34,330 nt of DNA from Chromatiales bacterium USCg_Taylor (GTDB lineage Bacteria > Pseudomonadota > Gammaproteobacteria > JACCXJ01). The notes under the pieces were generated by a model. It had not been told where the DNA came from. It did not search any database and saw nothing but the letters and a program-made list of their open reading frames with translations. Both the position numbers and the translations under genes were made by a program. Positions within the stretch are counted from its first letter, which is position 1. Every line of letters begins with the position of its first letter. The stretch is from the NCBI GenBank assembly GCA_002007425.1, contig MUGK01000030.1:1-34330 (forward strand), given 5' to 3'. Positions 25,964 through 34,330 of this stretch are shown here, piece after piece.

Positions 25964-27526
25964 ATGAGATTGTCCCCTTCGAGTAAACCCATACGCAGAA
26001 AAACCACCAAGCGGCTGGACCTCATCGGGGCGGCCCGCATCGCGCTTGCGATCGTGCTTGGCGGCGCGCTGCTGAACGCAGGCGCCGACACGGGAGCGGC
26101 GAATCGCATCGAACAGCTTCTGCATGCGTGTACTCAACCGCAAGGCCAGCGACTGGATTGCGACTATCGCCTGCTCACCCCGGAGGCGGTCACCGGATTC
26201 ACAGCCGCGATCGAAGGCGTCTCTTTACCCAACCCGCGCACGACGGACTACCCCTATGATGGCAGCAGCTCAGCGATTCTTTTTCTCATTGATGCCGGGA
26301 CCTTCCATAACCTGGCCGTCATCGAGACAATTGTCGAGCATATACGCTTACTCATCGGCCTTTCCAAACCGCACCATCGGGTGGGCGTGGCGACTTTCCA
26401 CGGCAATCCGACCTTAACACTCCCAATCGGGTCCGTTCCAAAGGATATCGTCGCCGCGGTCCGCACGCTCACCAGCCCGCAAAGTTCGCAATCGACCCAG
26501 CATGATGCCTATAAAGCGTTGCGGATCCTGGGTCAGTACCCCGCGGTACGAAAAGCGCTCTTTTTCTTTACCGACGCAGCGGCGAGCAGCGAGTCCTATT
26601 ATCAAAGCGAACTGGTCGCCGCTGCACGCGATGCCAACGTGTCAGTATACAGCGTCGCTTACGTCAGTTCCGAGCAACCTTCCCCGGCGCTGACCTCCCT
26701 AAAGCGTCTGAGCAGGGAGACGAACGGGAGACTGATCCGCGCCGATCCTCGCGACTTCTCGCTTCCCGCTGGGTTTATGACCCAGCCCTACGCGGCCATC
26801 GATAGCGGCGGACAGATCAGCATCGATCTGAGCGCCGCGGTGACCGCGGGGCTTTCAGGACCGCGTTGGGTAACCCTGAAGGTTGCGCTCCAAGGCAGGA
26901 GCATCGAGGTGCCGCTACCGGTGACGGTCCCTGAGCCTGCCCCCGCCGTGCACGCAGCCGGACAAGCCCCAACCCCGTCCGCCGCGATGCCGGTTCCTCC
27001 GGCGCAGCTTGATGCCCCCTCCGCCAGTCCCTGGGTTTATCCACTAACGGCGATCGGGCTGGTCACCCTCATCGGCGGCTTCATTTATCTAAGGCAGGAC
27101 CGGGCGCCGCGCGCCGACGAACCCGACACGCTCAGCGTACCGCGCGCCTATCTGGTGCGCAAGAATGACGCCGGTACACGATGCGTGATCACCGCCTCGC
27201 CCTGGCGCATCGGGCGCGGGAAAAATAATGAGATGGTCATCCCTGACAGCTCCGTATCGCGCCATCACGCCGAAATCATGCGCAACCCGGATGGCACCTT
27301 CGCCATCAAGGACCTTGATTCCCTCAACGGTTTGTTCGTCAGCGATAAGAAGGTGCGGCGGTCGATGCTCAGCGACGGTTGCGAGATCGATATTGGAGAC
27401 GTGCGTTTCACTTTCGCGATCGAGGGCGCTGACGTCAGCCCCTCCGACGTGACGGTCTCGGAGCCCCAAACCATGAATCGAACGGTGCATGCAGAGCTTT
27501 TCAATCGCCGCTCCCAACACACTTAG
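25964..27526 (+). CDS. VWA domain - transmembrane - FHA domain protein
   Basis: A 520-aa membrane protein. An N-terminal hydrophobic segment (about 20-42) could be a signal anchor. A von Willebrand A domain (about 103-265) starts at ILFLIDAG; the metal-binding MIDAS motif DxSxS is degenerate (Asp110 kept, but Gly and Phe where Ser is expected). A Pro/Ala-rich linker (320-355), a TM helix (about 359-377) and a C-terminal FHA domain (about 395-487; IGRGKNNE, SRHHAEI, LDSLNGLFV) follow. With the VWA in the periplasm, the FHA would face the cytoplasm and read phosphothreonine marks (inference). No Ser/Thr kinase is in the window. It may be co-expressed with the L,D-transpeptidase. The last 26 bases overlap the end of convergent tilS. 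Confidence 0.85.
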   Translation: MRLSPSSKPIRRKTTKRLDLIGAARIALAIVLGGALLNAGADTGAANRIEQLLHACTQPQGQRLDCDYRLLTPEAVTGFTAAIEGVSLPNPRTTDYPYDGSSSAILFLIDAGTFHNLAVIETIVEHIRLLIGLSKPHHRVGVATFHGNPTLTLPIGSVPKDIVAAVRTLTSPQSSQSTQHDAYKALRILGQYPAVRKALFFFTDAAASSESYYQSELVAAARDANVSVYSVAYVSSEQPSPALTSLKRLSRETNGRLIRADPRDFSLPAGFMTQPYAAIDSGGQISIDLSAAVTAGLSGPRWVTLKVALQGRSIEVPLPVTVPEPAPAVHAAGQAPTPSAAMPVPPAQLDAPSASPWVYPLTAIGLVTLIGGFIYLRQDRAPRADEPDTLSVPRAYLVRKNDAGTRCVITASPWRIGRGKNNEMVIPDSSVSRHHAEIMRNPDGTFAIKDLDSLNGLFVSDKKVRRSMLSDGCEIDIGDVRFTFAIEGADVSPSDVTVSEPQTMNRTVHAELFNRRSQHT

Positions 27527-28874
27527 CCGCCGCGACGGCGCCGGCATTTTCTTCGCTCTCCGTCCACCTAAAGCATAACCCGATTTCATCCGGATCCGCG
27601 GCCAGGGCCTGATGGCGCCACAACCCGGCGACTGCGGCGAGCTTCTTACCGAAGTAGACAAGTGGAATACGATCCCGGCGCCACGGCGGAATCCCCTGTT
27701 CCTGGAACAGGTGTTTGAGCAAGCGTGTATGGGAACTACCGCAGGGCCGCAGCCGCTCTCCGCCCCGTCGAAAACGCACCGTGACCGAATCGTTAACGCA
27801 CGCCGCGGCACGAATACCGTCCGCGCCCCGCTCCACCGTTAGCGTACCGAGCGGCAGCGCGAGCGGCGTATCGCAGTTCCACGCGAACACTTGATTTGCG
27901 TCATGCGGGCTCAAGGGACGCATGGCGTAAAAATCGTCTCGATAGCGGCGCACCTCGCCCCCCGGCCAGCGAATGCAAGCCCTACTATCCCATCGGCACT
28001 CCAGGGCTTCCCCCGCCAACTGCTGCAATTGGACCGCCGTCATGGACGGCAGGCCGCATCGGACTAACCAAACGCGCAAGACATTTCGCCGCCGCGCCTC
28101 GGGCAGGCGCCGTAAGCGCGAGACAGAGACCGCCGCGGGCGCGGCGGATGCGACCCGCGCCAGATCTTGTTCCGCGATCTCGTCGATGAGCGCCGCGGCC
28201 TCCGCCTGCCACAGGGCCGCGCGTGCGAGCGTCGCCCCCAAGCTTGGCCAGCGTGTCTTCAGTACCGGCAACACCGCATGGCGCAAGAAATTACGCGCGT
28301 AGCGCGTATCGGTGTTGCTCGGGTCTTCGATCCAGCCCAGGCGGTGAGCCTCGGCATAGGCCGCGAGATCGGCGCGATCGAAGGCGAGCAAAGGTCGCGC
28401 GAGCCAGCCCGCCCCCCACCGTACCAGGGGGGGCATCCCCGCGAGGCCTTGAGGTCCCGATCCCCGCAATAGTTGCATCAGCAGGGTTTCGCCTTGGTCG
28501 TCGCGGTGGTGCGCCGTCAGCATCATTTCGCCCTCGTGCATGAGTGCTTGCAGGGCCCGATAGCGCCTCTCGCGAGCCCATGCCTCCGGGCTGTTGCCGA
28601 CGGGATGCCGCGCATCGAGTTGGACCACGGATAACGGAATAGCGTGGTACTCGCACACCTCGGTACAAGCTTGTGCCCAACAGGAAGCGTCGGGGTGCAG
28701 CCCATGATTGACATGGGCGGCCTGAAGCGGCGCCTCGAGTGCATTGCGCAGCGCGGCTAAGGCATGCAGCAATACGCGCGAGTCCTGTCCGCCGCTAAAA
28801 GCTATCCAGTACGCCGTGGCCTTGGGCAAGGCTGCCAGCACCGTGCGTAAGGCCTCGGGTGAAAAGCGGATCAC
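27501..28874 (-). CDS. tilS: tRNA(Ile)-lysidine synthase
   Basis: TilS ligates lysine to C34 of the CAU-anticodon tRNA-Ile, changing it to read AUA; it is essential in most bacteria. The PP-loop SGGQDS is at residues 27-32, and VNHGLHPDASCWAQ and TAHHRDDQGETLLMQLLRGSG mark the N-terminal ATPase. The middle and C-terminal domains (about 215-450) include the substrate-binding RFRRGGERLRP and HLFQEQGIPPWRRDRIPLVY. At 457 aa it fits the family. The start is GTG at 28874, since no ATG lies between it and the in-frame accA stop, 18 bases away. It is last in the dnaE-accA-tilS block and converges on the VWA-FHA gene with a 26-base overlap. Confidence 0.95.
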   Translation of the reverse strand: MIRFSPEALRTVLAALPKATAYWIAFSGGQDSRVLLHALAALRNALEAPLQAAHVNHGLHPDASCWAQACTEVCEYHAIPLSVVQLDARHPVGNSPEAWARERRYRALQALMHEGEMMLTAHHRDDQGETLLMQLLRGSGPQGLAGMPPLVRWGAGWLARPLLAFDRADLAAYAEAHRLGWIEDPSNTDTRYARNFLRHAVLPVLKTRWPSLGATLARAALWQAEAAALIDEIAEQDLARVASAAPAAVSVSRLRRLPEARRRNVLRVWLVRCGLPSMTAVQLQQLAGEALECRWDSRACIRWPGGEVRRYRDDFYAMRPLSPHDANQVFAWNCDTPLALPLGTLTVERGADGIRAAACVNDSVTVRFRRGGERLRPCGSSHTRLLKHLFQEQGIPPWRRDRIPLVYFGKKLAAVAGLWRHQALAADPDEIGLCFRWTESEENAGAVAAAKCVGSGD

Positions 28875-28892
28875 ACCAACGCGGGGAGTAAG

Positions 28893-29855
28893 CTACTGTT
28901 TCTCCTTCGTCTGGCCGATGCTCATCAAGCGCTGCCGGCGGTCGATAAGGAGATCGCCGTTATCAAGCTTTCGCAACGTACTCAGGTTGTCGATGAGAAC
29001 CTGCCTAAGCCGCTCGGCCATGTCGTCGAAAGCCCGATGCGCCCCCCCGAGCGGCTCGGGCACCACCTCGTCGATCAATTCCAGCTCCAGCAGGCGTGCG
29101 GAGGTCATTCCCATGGCCTCCGCCGCTTTTTCCGCCATCTCGCCGCTCTTCCATAGAATCGACGCACAGCCCTCGGGCGAGATCACCGAATAGGTGCTGT
29201 ATTCGAGCATCAACATCCGGTCCGCGACGCCAATGGCGAGCGCGCCCCCGGAACCGCCTTCTCCGATCACGGTGGCAATGATGGGTGTCTGCAACCCGGC
29301 CAGAACGAATAAATTGCGGGCAATCGCTTCGCTCTGGCCACGCTCCTCCGCGTCGATACCGGGATAGGCGCCGGGGGTATCGATAAACGTGAGCAACGGC
29401 AGCTTGAATTTCTCCGCCAGCCGCATCACCCGCAAGGCCTTGCGGTAGCCCTCCGGCCGGGGCATGCCGAAATTTCGCTGCAGGTTCTCCACGGTGGTTC
29501 GCCCTTTTTGCTGCCCGATAACGGCCACGGGCTCGCCTTCGAAACGCGCGACTCCGCACACCATGGCGGCGTCGTCGCCGAAAGCGCGATCGCCGTGCAA
29601 CTCATGGAACTCAGTAAAGATCCGCTTCGTGTAATCCAGCGTGTAGGGACGTTGCGGGTGACGGGCGATGCGCGAGATCTGCCACGGTGTCAAGGACGAA
29701 AATATCGACTTGGTCAGGTCCTTCGAGCGCGCCTGGAGCCGCTGTATTTCCTCGCTGATATCGATGGCCGACTCATCACTCAAAAGGCGCAGCTCCTCGA
29801 TCTTCGCCTCGAGCTCCGCGATTGGCTGTTCAAAGTCCAGGAAGTTAAGATTCAT
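28893..29855 (-). CDS. accA: Acetyl-CoA carboxylase carboxyltransferase subunit alpha
   Basis: AccA, with AccD, transfers the carboxyl group from carboxybiotin to acetyl-CoA to give malonyl-CoA, the first step of fatty-acid synthesis. The N-terminal helical arm [15 protein letters not shown] is typical. [40 protein letters not shown], the oxyanion segment [15 protein letters not shown], and [15 protein letters not shown] are highly diagnostic. At 320 aa it is standard. It lies between dnaE and tilS in the usual gammaproteobacterial order; accD is elsewhere. Confidence 0.97.
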   Translation of the reverse strand: MNLNFLDFEQPIAELEAKIEELRLLSDESAIDISEEIQRLQARSKDLTKSIFSSLTPWQISRIARHPQRPYTLDYTKRIFTEFHELHGDRAFGDDAAMVCGVARFEGEPVAVIGQQKGRTTVENLQRNFGMPRPEGYRKALRVMRLAEKFKLPLLTFIDTPGAYPGIDAEERGQSEAIARNLFVLAGLQTPIIATVIGEGGSGGALAIGVADRMLMLEYSTYSVISPEGCASILWKSGEMAEKAAEAMGMTSARLLELELIDEVVPEPLGGAHRAFDDMAERLRQVLIDNLSTLRKLDNGDLLIDRRQRLMSIGQTKEKQ

Positions 29856-29953
29856 CGCCGCTGCCGGGGTGAGAATTTTTTAAGTTACCCGATATACAGC
29901 CCCCGAGCAATGACCGGATGAGGGTTGTATCCGCCCAGGGCTTCGGTACGCCG

Positions 29954-32900
29954 TTATGTAGGCGAAGCGGTGCTCGCTTCCAACCCGTAGTCGATAGTGA
30001 CCTGGCCGCCCGCAAAGAGCGCGCGCAGCGTTTCCAGCAAGGCGTCGCTGAGATCCACACGCCAAGCGTCGCCCAAGCGCAGACGTCCGCTTGCCTCTCC
30101 ACCCCGATACTCGATAAAGACCGGACAGCGGCCGTTTCGATGGGTCTCAAGCAACCGTTGCAGTTCCGTGATTCCACCATTGGCGAACCGCGCCGCATCG
30201 ATGCGTACGACTAAGCCCTTGGCATAGGCCGCCCGCGCCTGAGGTAGATCAAACAACTTTTCTGCGAACAAGGTGTGGGCATCGGTCACTTCATCGACTC
30301 TGCAGGCGCCTTCCGCGATTAGCACGCGATCCTTGACCAACACCGCTGCATAACGCTTCAGCGTTTCCGGATACACCACCACCTCGATGCGCGCAGTATG
30401 ATCGTCGAGCGTCGCGGTCAGCATGCGGCCGTGCCGCATGTCGTTGCGCCGCAACGACATGATCAACCCGCCGACGCGCCGCGTGCCCGGTCTAAGATCG
30501 CGCAAGCGGCAGCTCACCAGTCCATTCAGCTCCTCCTCGTAGCGATCGATGGGATGTCCGCTCAGGTATAAGCCCAGCGTCTCGCGTTCCCCCGCAAGCC
30601 GCTGGTCATCCGACCACTTGAGCGTTTTCGGATCACCCTGTCCCGGCGTCTCCGCCGCCTCGGCGGGGAACCCGAAGAGGTCATGCTGGCCCGAGGCGCG
30701 GTCCTTGACGCTTTGCCCCGCGGTCTGCATGGCCGGGTCGAGCGTTGCCAGCAGCCATCCGCGATCCGGCCCCAGGCCATCCATGGCGCCGGCTTGAATC
30801 AGCGCTTCCAAGACGCGGCGATTGGCTTTGCGCGCGTCGACTCGCAAGCACAGGTCAAAGAGATCACGGAAGAGCCCACCGCTATCGCGCACCGCCATCA
30901 TGGCCTCGATCGCCATGCGCCCCGCGCCTTTGACCGCCCCGAGCCCGTAACGAATCGACGCATCGCCGGCGACCGTAAAACCATAGGCAGAGGTATTGAT
31001 ATGCGGGGCTAAGATGCCTAAACCGAGGCGCCGGCATTCATCGATGAGCGCGACCACCTTGTCGGTGTTGTCCATGTCCGCGGACAGCACGGCCGCCATG
31101 AAGGCAGCCGGATAATGGGCTTTGAGCCAGGCGGTTTGGTAGGCGATCAAGGCATAGGCCGCCGAGTGCGATTTGTTGAAACCATAACCGGCGAACTTTT
31201 CCATCAAGTCGAAAATCGCGCCGGCCACCGCGGGCTCGACCTTGCGTTCCACGGCCCCGCCGATAAAGACGGCGCGCTGTGTGGCCATCTCCTCCGGCTT
31301 CTTCTTTCCCATGGCCCGGCGCAGCAGATCCGCGGCCCCGAGCGAGTACCCCGCGAGCACCTGGGCGATTTGCATGACTTGCTCCTGGTAGAGAATCACG
31401 CCATAGGTCGGCTGTAGGATCAGCTCGAGCGCCGGGTGTGGATAGCGTACCGACGCGCGTCCGTGCTTGCGATTGATGAAGTCGTCCACCATCCCTGACT
31501 GGAGGGGCCCCGGGCGGAACAAGGCCACGAGCGCCACCAAGTCGTCGAACGTGTCCGGTCGCAAGCGCTTGACGAGGTCCTTCATGCCCCGGGATTCCAA
31601 TTGGAATACCGCCACGGTCTCGCCGCGCTGTATCAATGTGAAGGTTTTCGCGCCGTCGAGCGGAATGCGGGTGATGTCGAGCATCGGATCGCTTTGAAGT
31701 TCCCGCGCGGCATTGATGTCGCGCACCGCCCGAGCGATGATCGTGAGCGTTCTGAGGCCCAGAAAGTCGAATTTCACCAGCCCCATCGCCTCGACATCGC
31801 CCATGTCGAACTGGGTAACCCGGGCCGTCGAACCCTGCTCGCAATACAACGGCATGAAATCGGTCAAGGGCGCCGGGGCGATCACGACGCCGCCCGCGTG
31901 CTTGCCCGCATTGCGCACCAAGCCCTCGAGTTTCTTGGCCAGATCGATGAGCGTGTGCACCTCCTCCTCGGCCTCATAACGCTCGCGTAAGGCGGGCTCC
32001 TCGGAGAGGGCCCGTTCCAGCGTCATGTTGAGGTCGAAGGGGATGAGCTTGGCGATCTGATCGACAAACCCGTAGAGATAGCCGAGCACGCGGCCGACAT
32101 CACGCACTACCGCCCGCGCGGCCATGCTGCCGTAAGTGATGATCTGGGAGACCCGATCCCGGCCGTAGCGCTCTGCGACGTAGTCGATGACCTCGTCGCG
32201 CCGGTCCATGCAGAAATCGATATCGAAATCGGGCATTGAGACCCGCTCGGGATTGAGAAAGCGCTCGAACAAGAGATCATATTGAATCGGATCGAGATCG
32301 GTGATCCCCAAGGCGTAGGCCGTGAGCGACCCGGCCCCCGACCCGCGCCCGGGCCCGACCGGTATACCGCATTCCTTGGCCCAACGGATGAAATCCGCCA
32401 CGATGAGGAAATAGCCGGCGAAACCCATCTTGGTGATCATTTCGATCTCTGACATGAGCCGCTCCGCGTACGCCTGGTGCGTGGGACCGCTGCTCGGCGC
32501 ATCGGCACCCGCGATTACCGCCAGCCGCTGGCGCAGACCGGTTTCGGCTTGGGTGCGCAAATAGTCCTCGACCACGGTGCCGGGCGGGACCGGAAAATCG
32601 GGGAGATGATAGCGATCGAGCGTCAGCTCGAGATTGCACCGCTGGGCGATCATGCGGCTATTTTCGACGGCCTCGGGCACATCCGCCCACAGCGCCTCCA
32701 TCTCCTCGGCGCCGCGCAGGTATTGCTGCGGGCTGTAGGGTTTCGGCCGGCGCGGATCGGCCAAGGCGCGGCCGGCGTTTATGCAAAAACGGGCCTCGTG
32801 GGCCTCATAATCCTCCGGGTGCACAAAACGTACGTCATTGGTAGCGACCACAGGCGCGTGGCAGGCAGCCGCGAGATCCAGGGCGCGGTCGATGTATTCC

Positions 32901-33418
32901 GCCTCGCCCGAGCGCCCGGTGCGCTGCAACTCCAGGTAGTAACGATTCGGGAAGTGGTCTAACCAGCACCTGAGCCGGCGTTTCGCCTCCGCCTTCGAGC
33001 CGCCGGCTAAGACCTGGCCGATCTCACCCCCGCCCGCGCCCGAGAGGAGGAGGAGACCCTCCGAACGCGCGAATAACCACTCTTGCTGGACCTGCGGCAC
33101 TCCCTGGACCTGACCCTCCGTGTAACTGCGGGTGATGATCTCGGTCAGATTGCGGTAGCCGGCGGCGTCCTGACAGAGCACGACGACGCGGGTGCGCTTT
33201 GCGGCGTCGCCGGCGAGCCAGAGGTCCGCGCCGATGATCGGTTTAATCCCGCGTGCCTGCGCCGCACGGTAGAATTTCACCATCGAAAACAACGCGCTCT
33301 GATCGGTCACCGCGACCGCCGGCATCCCGAGCGCGGCCACCCGATCGACCAGATCATTGATGCGGATCAGGCCATCGACGATGGAATACTCGCTGTGGAG
33401 GTGCAGATGCACAAACAC
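29954..33418 (-). CDS. dnaE: DNA polymerase III alpha subunit
   Basis: The replicative polymerase subunit. The PHP domain opens with FVHLHLHSEYSIVDGL; the palm carries the catalytic aspartates in PDFDIDF (Asp399 and Asp401) and FDFLGL; the GRGSGAGSLTAYALGITDLDP finger region, the helix-hairpin-helix (ALIQAGAMD), and the OB domain (GGLIMSLRRNDMRHGRMLTATLDD) follow in the normal order. The GTG at 33418 is chosen (1154 aa, close to E. coli's 1160), because homologues begin 2-4 residues before the VHLHLHSEYS run; an ATG at 33505 would add 29 residues of unfamiliar sequence. rnhB lies upstream and accA downstream, as in many gammaproteobacteria. Confidence 0.97.
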   Translation of the reverse strand: MFVHLHLHSEYSIVDGLIRINDLVDRVAALGMPAVAVTDQSALFSMVKFYRAAQARGIKPIIGADLWLAGDAAKRTRVVVLCQDAAGYRNLTEIITRSYTEGQVQGVPQVQQEWLFARSEGLLLLSGAGGGEIGQVLAGGSKAEAKRRLRCWLDHFPNRYYLELQRTGRSGEAEYIDRALDLAAACHAPVVATNDVRFVHPEDYEAHEARFCINAGRALADPRRPKPYSPQQYLRGAEEMEALWADVPEAVENSRMIAQRCNLELTLDRYHLPDFPVPPGTVVEDYLRTQAETGLRQRLAVIAGADAPSSGPTHQAYAERLMSEIEMITKMGFAGYFLIVADFIRWAKECGIPVGPGRGSGAGSLTAYALGITDLDPIQYDLLFERFLNPERVSMPDFDIDFCMDRRDEVIDYVAERYGRDRVSQIITYGSMAARAVVRDVGRVLGYLYGFVDQIAKLIPFDLNMTLERALSEEPALRERYEAEEEVHTLIDLAKKLEGLVRNAGKHAGGVVIAPAPLTDFMPLYCEQGSTARVTQFDMGDVEAMGLVKFDFLGLRTLTIIARAVRDINAARELQSDPMLDITRIPLDGAKTFTLIQRGETVAVFQLESRGMKDLVKRLRPDTFDDLVALVALFRPGPLQSGMVDDFINRKHGRASVRYPHPALELILQPTYGVILYQEQVMQIAQVLAGYSLGAADLLRRAMGKKKPEEMATQRAVFIGGAVERKVEPAVAGAIFDLMEKFAGYGFNKSHSAAYALIAYQTAWLKAHYPAAFMAAVLSADMDNTDKVVALIDECRRLGLGILAPHINTSAYGFTVAGDASIRYGLGAVKGAGRMAIEAMMAVRDSGGLFRDLFDLCLRVDARKANRRVLEALIQAGAMDGLGPDRGWLLATLDPAMQTAGQSVKDRASGQHDLFGFPAEAAETPGQGDPKTLKWSDDQRLAGERETLGLYLSGHPIDRYEEELNGLVSCRLRDLRPGTRRVGGLIMSLRRNDMRHGRMLTATLDDHTARIEVVVYPETLKRYAAVLVKDRVLIAEGACRVDEVTDAHTLFAEKLFDLPQARAAYAKGLVVRIDAARFANGGITELQRLLETHRNGRCPVFIEYRGGEASGRLRLGDAWRVDLSDALLETLRALFAGGQVTIDYGLEASTASPT

Positions 33419-33567
33419 GTTTTGGATCTCGCCGAACGCAGGTTTAGTCAAATATTTCGCCTGCGGGGCATGGAACCCGCAGGCGACCAAAGAGGAGACT
33501 TGCACGACTCCCCTTTGGAAACCCCAATGCTAGAGTCCCCGTCGCAAGCGGCGGGGTAGCAGTGAAT

Positions 33568-34167
33568 CTAGTCTGACAGGGCGCCGCCAAGTTGCAAGCA
33601 TGCGCGCACCGGCGCGAACGACCGCCGGTGAACCGCCGAGATTCCCAACCTGATCAAGGCTTCAAGATGCCGCGGCGTCGGATAACCCTTGTGCACGGCC
33701 ATACCGTATCCGGGATAAACCCGGTCCAGCGCTTCCATCTCGCGATCGCGCGCCACTTTCGCCAGAATGGAGGCCGCGCTGATTTGAGGCACGAGCCGGT
33801 CACCCTCGACCACGGCGACCGCGGGATACGGCACATCGGGACGCTGGCGCCCATCTACCCAGACTTGCGCCGGCGCCACCGGCAACGCGAGCACGGCTCG
33901 CCGCATCGCCAACAAGCTTGCCTGGAGAATGTTGAGGGCATCGATCTCGGCGACCTCGGCGCGCCCGAGCGCCCAGGCCACGGCGTACGCCTCGATCCTC
34001 CCGGCCAAGACCGCACGCCGTTTGACGCTCAATGTTTTAGAATCCGCGAGTCCCGCGATCGGCCGCGCCACATCCAAGATCACCGCCGCACAGAAGACGG
34101 GCCCGGCGAGCGGTCCCCGGCCAGCCTCGTCGATCCCTGCAATCACTGTCACCTCCCGCTGCATCAT
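33568..34167 (-). CDS. rnhB: Ribonuclease HII
   Basis: RNase HII cuts RNA in RNA-DNA hybrids and starts removal of misincorporated ribonucleotides. The catalytic motif [12 protein letters not shown] (Asp13, Glu14) is at the N-terminus, followed by [12 protein letters not shown], the VDGRQRP strand, and [14 protein letters not shown] with the C-terminal [13 protein letters not shown]. The ATG at 34167 gives 199 aa, the family length; the open frame extends to 34254 only because it runs into IS sequence. In this gene order lpxB normally lies upstream; here an IS110-type transposase does, so rnhB has lost its usual upstream partner and must be transcribed from DNA near the IS end. Confidence 0.95.
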   Translation of the reverse strand: MMQREVTVIAGIDEAGRGPLAGPVFCAAVILDVARPIAGLADSKTLSVKRRAVLAGRIEAYAVAWALGRAEVAEIDALNILQASLLAMRRAVLALPVAPAQVWVDGRQRPDVPYPAVAVVEGDRLVPQISAASILAKVARDREMEALDRVYPGYGMAVHKGYPTPRHLEALIRLGISAVHRRSFAPVRACLQLGGALSD

Positions 34168-34247
34168 AGGGTCAAACGCATTGGAAGCGAATGAAAAAAC
34201 TGCCGCTTCATTCGGATATACCATAGCGCACGATACTGTTATCCATG

Positions 34248-34330
34248 TCAACATCCATGAAGCGCTGGGTTGAAGGGTTGCCCAGACTTCAAGACCCCGT
34301 AGGCGACATGGATGAGTTTACGCATCATGG
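34248..34330 (-). mobile_element. IS110-family transposase, C-terminal end (cut by window edge)
   Basis: The reading from the right edge ends [20 protein letters not shown] and then a stop (34248-34250). This matches the C-terminal tail of IS110/IS116/IS902-type transposases, in which a Met-Arg-Lys-Leu-hydrophobic run leads to GVLKxxxPF. Only 27 codons are visible. The element boundary should lie in 34170-34247, where an inverted repeat (CGAATGAA at 34188-34195, TTCATTCG at 34207-34214) could form a hairpin. Members of this family lack long terminal repeats, so an exact end cannot be given. Confidence 0.75.

Overview
The window reads as the chromosome of a GC-rich gammaproteobacterium, possibly a Chromatiales-like or related sulfur/methyl-oxidiser lineage. 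The evidence is gene order: the minus-strand run dapF - DUF484 - xerC - hslV - hslU - DUF971 - ubiE - ubiJ - ubiB, the rnhB - dnaE - accA - tilS block, and trmL / gpsA - secB - rhodanese next to gpmI - ctpA. The genus cannot be fixed from this sequence alone. There are no rRNA or tRNA genes and no CRISPR array. Almost all of the window is core housekeeping, with insertion-sequence debris at both ends and one accessory locus in the middle.

Layout. (1) 1-1266: left edge with short degenerate repeats, two tiny coupled ORFs (409-725) and the remnant of an IS10-like (IS4 family) transposase. (2) 1267-4010: a medium/long-chain acyl-CoA ligase gene broken by an out-of-frame deletion near its start, then a class 1B-type dihydroorotate dehydrogenase. 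(3) 4019-10391: trmL, gpsA, secB, a membrane rhodanese, gpmI, ctpA and a DJ-1/YajL protein. (4) 18259-10396, minus strand: the compact dapF-to-ubiB cluster (lysine/peptidoglycan precursor, chromosome dimer resolution, HslUV protease, ubiquinone), with several 4-base ATGA-type overlaps. (5) 18432-19641: a chaperedoxin gene (cnoX/ybbN type) broken by a small deletion, and a DUF1244 protein. (6) 19721-25115: the accessory locus. A sensor kinase / NtrC-type response regulator pair is divergent from an intact orphan pqqA, which is followed by a strong UUCG-loop terminator, a two-gene ABC-2 transporter of the PQQ/alcohol-oxidation-associated (PedB/PedC-like) type, and a decayed cytochrome b561 gene. 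(7) 25245-27526: a secreted L,D-transpeptidase and a VWA-TM-FHA membrane protein. (8) 33418-27501, minus strand: dnaE, accA, tilS. (9) 34167-33568 rnhB, and the C-terminus of an IS110-type transposase running off the right edge.

How it fits together. The most distinctive part is 19.7-25.1 kb: a two-component system, a precisely phased set of WGGTT/AACCA half-sites in the divergent intergenic region, a pqqA precursor peptide gene without pqqBCDE, and an exporter-like ABC pair. I infer a signal-responsive locus controlling supply of PQQ precursor peptide and an associated transport step; the rest of the PQQ pathway must lie elsewhere if it exists. The response regulator has GAFTTA in place of the sigma-54-contacting GAFTGA motif.

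A second theme is decay. Three genes of different function (acyl-CoA ligase, chaperedoxin, cytochrome b561) carry small deletions or frameshifts while flanking housekeeping genes are intact, and IS fragments lie at both ends. This is either genuine gene erosion or assembly error; read-level data would settle it.
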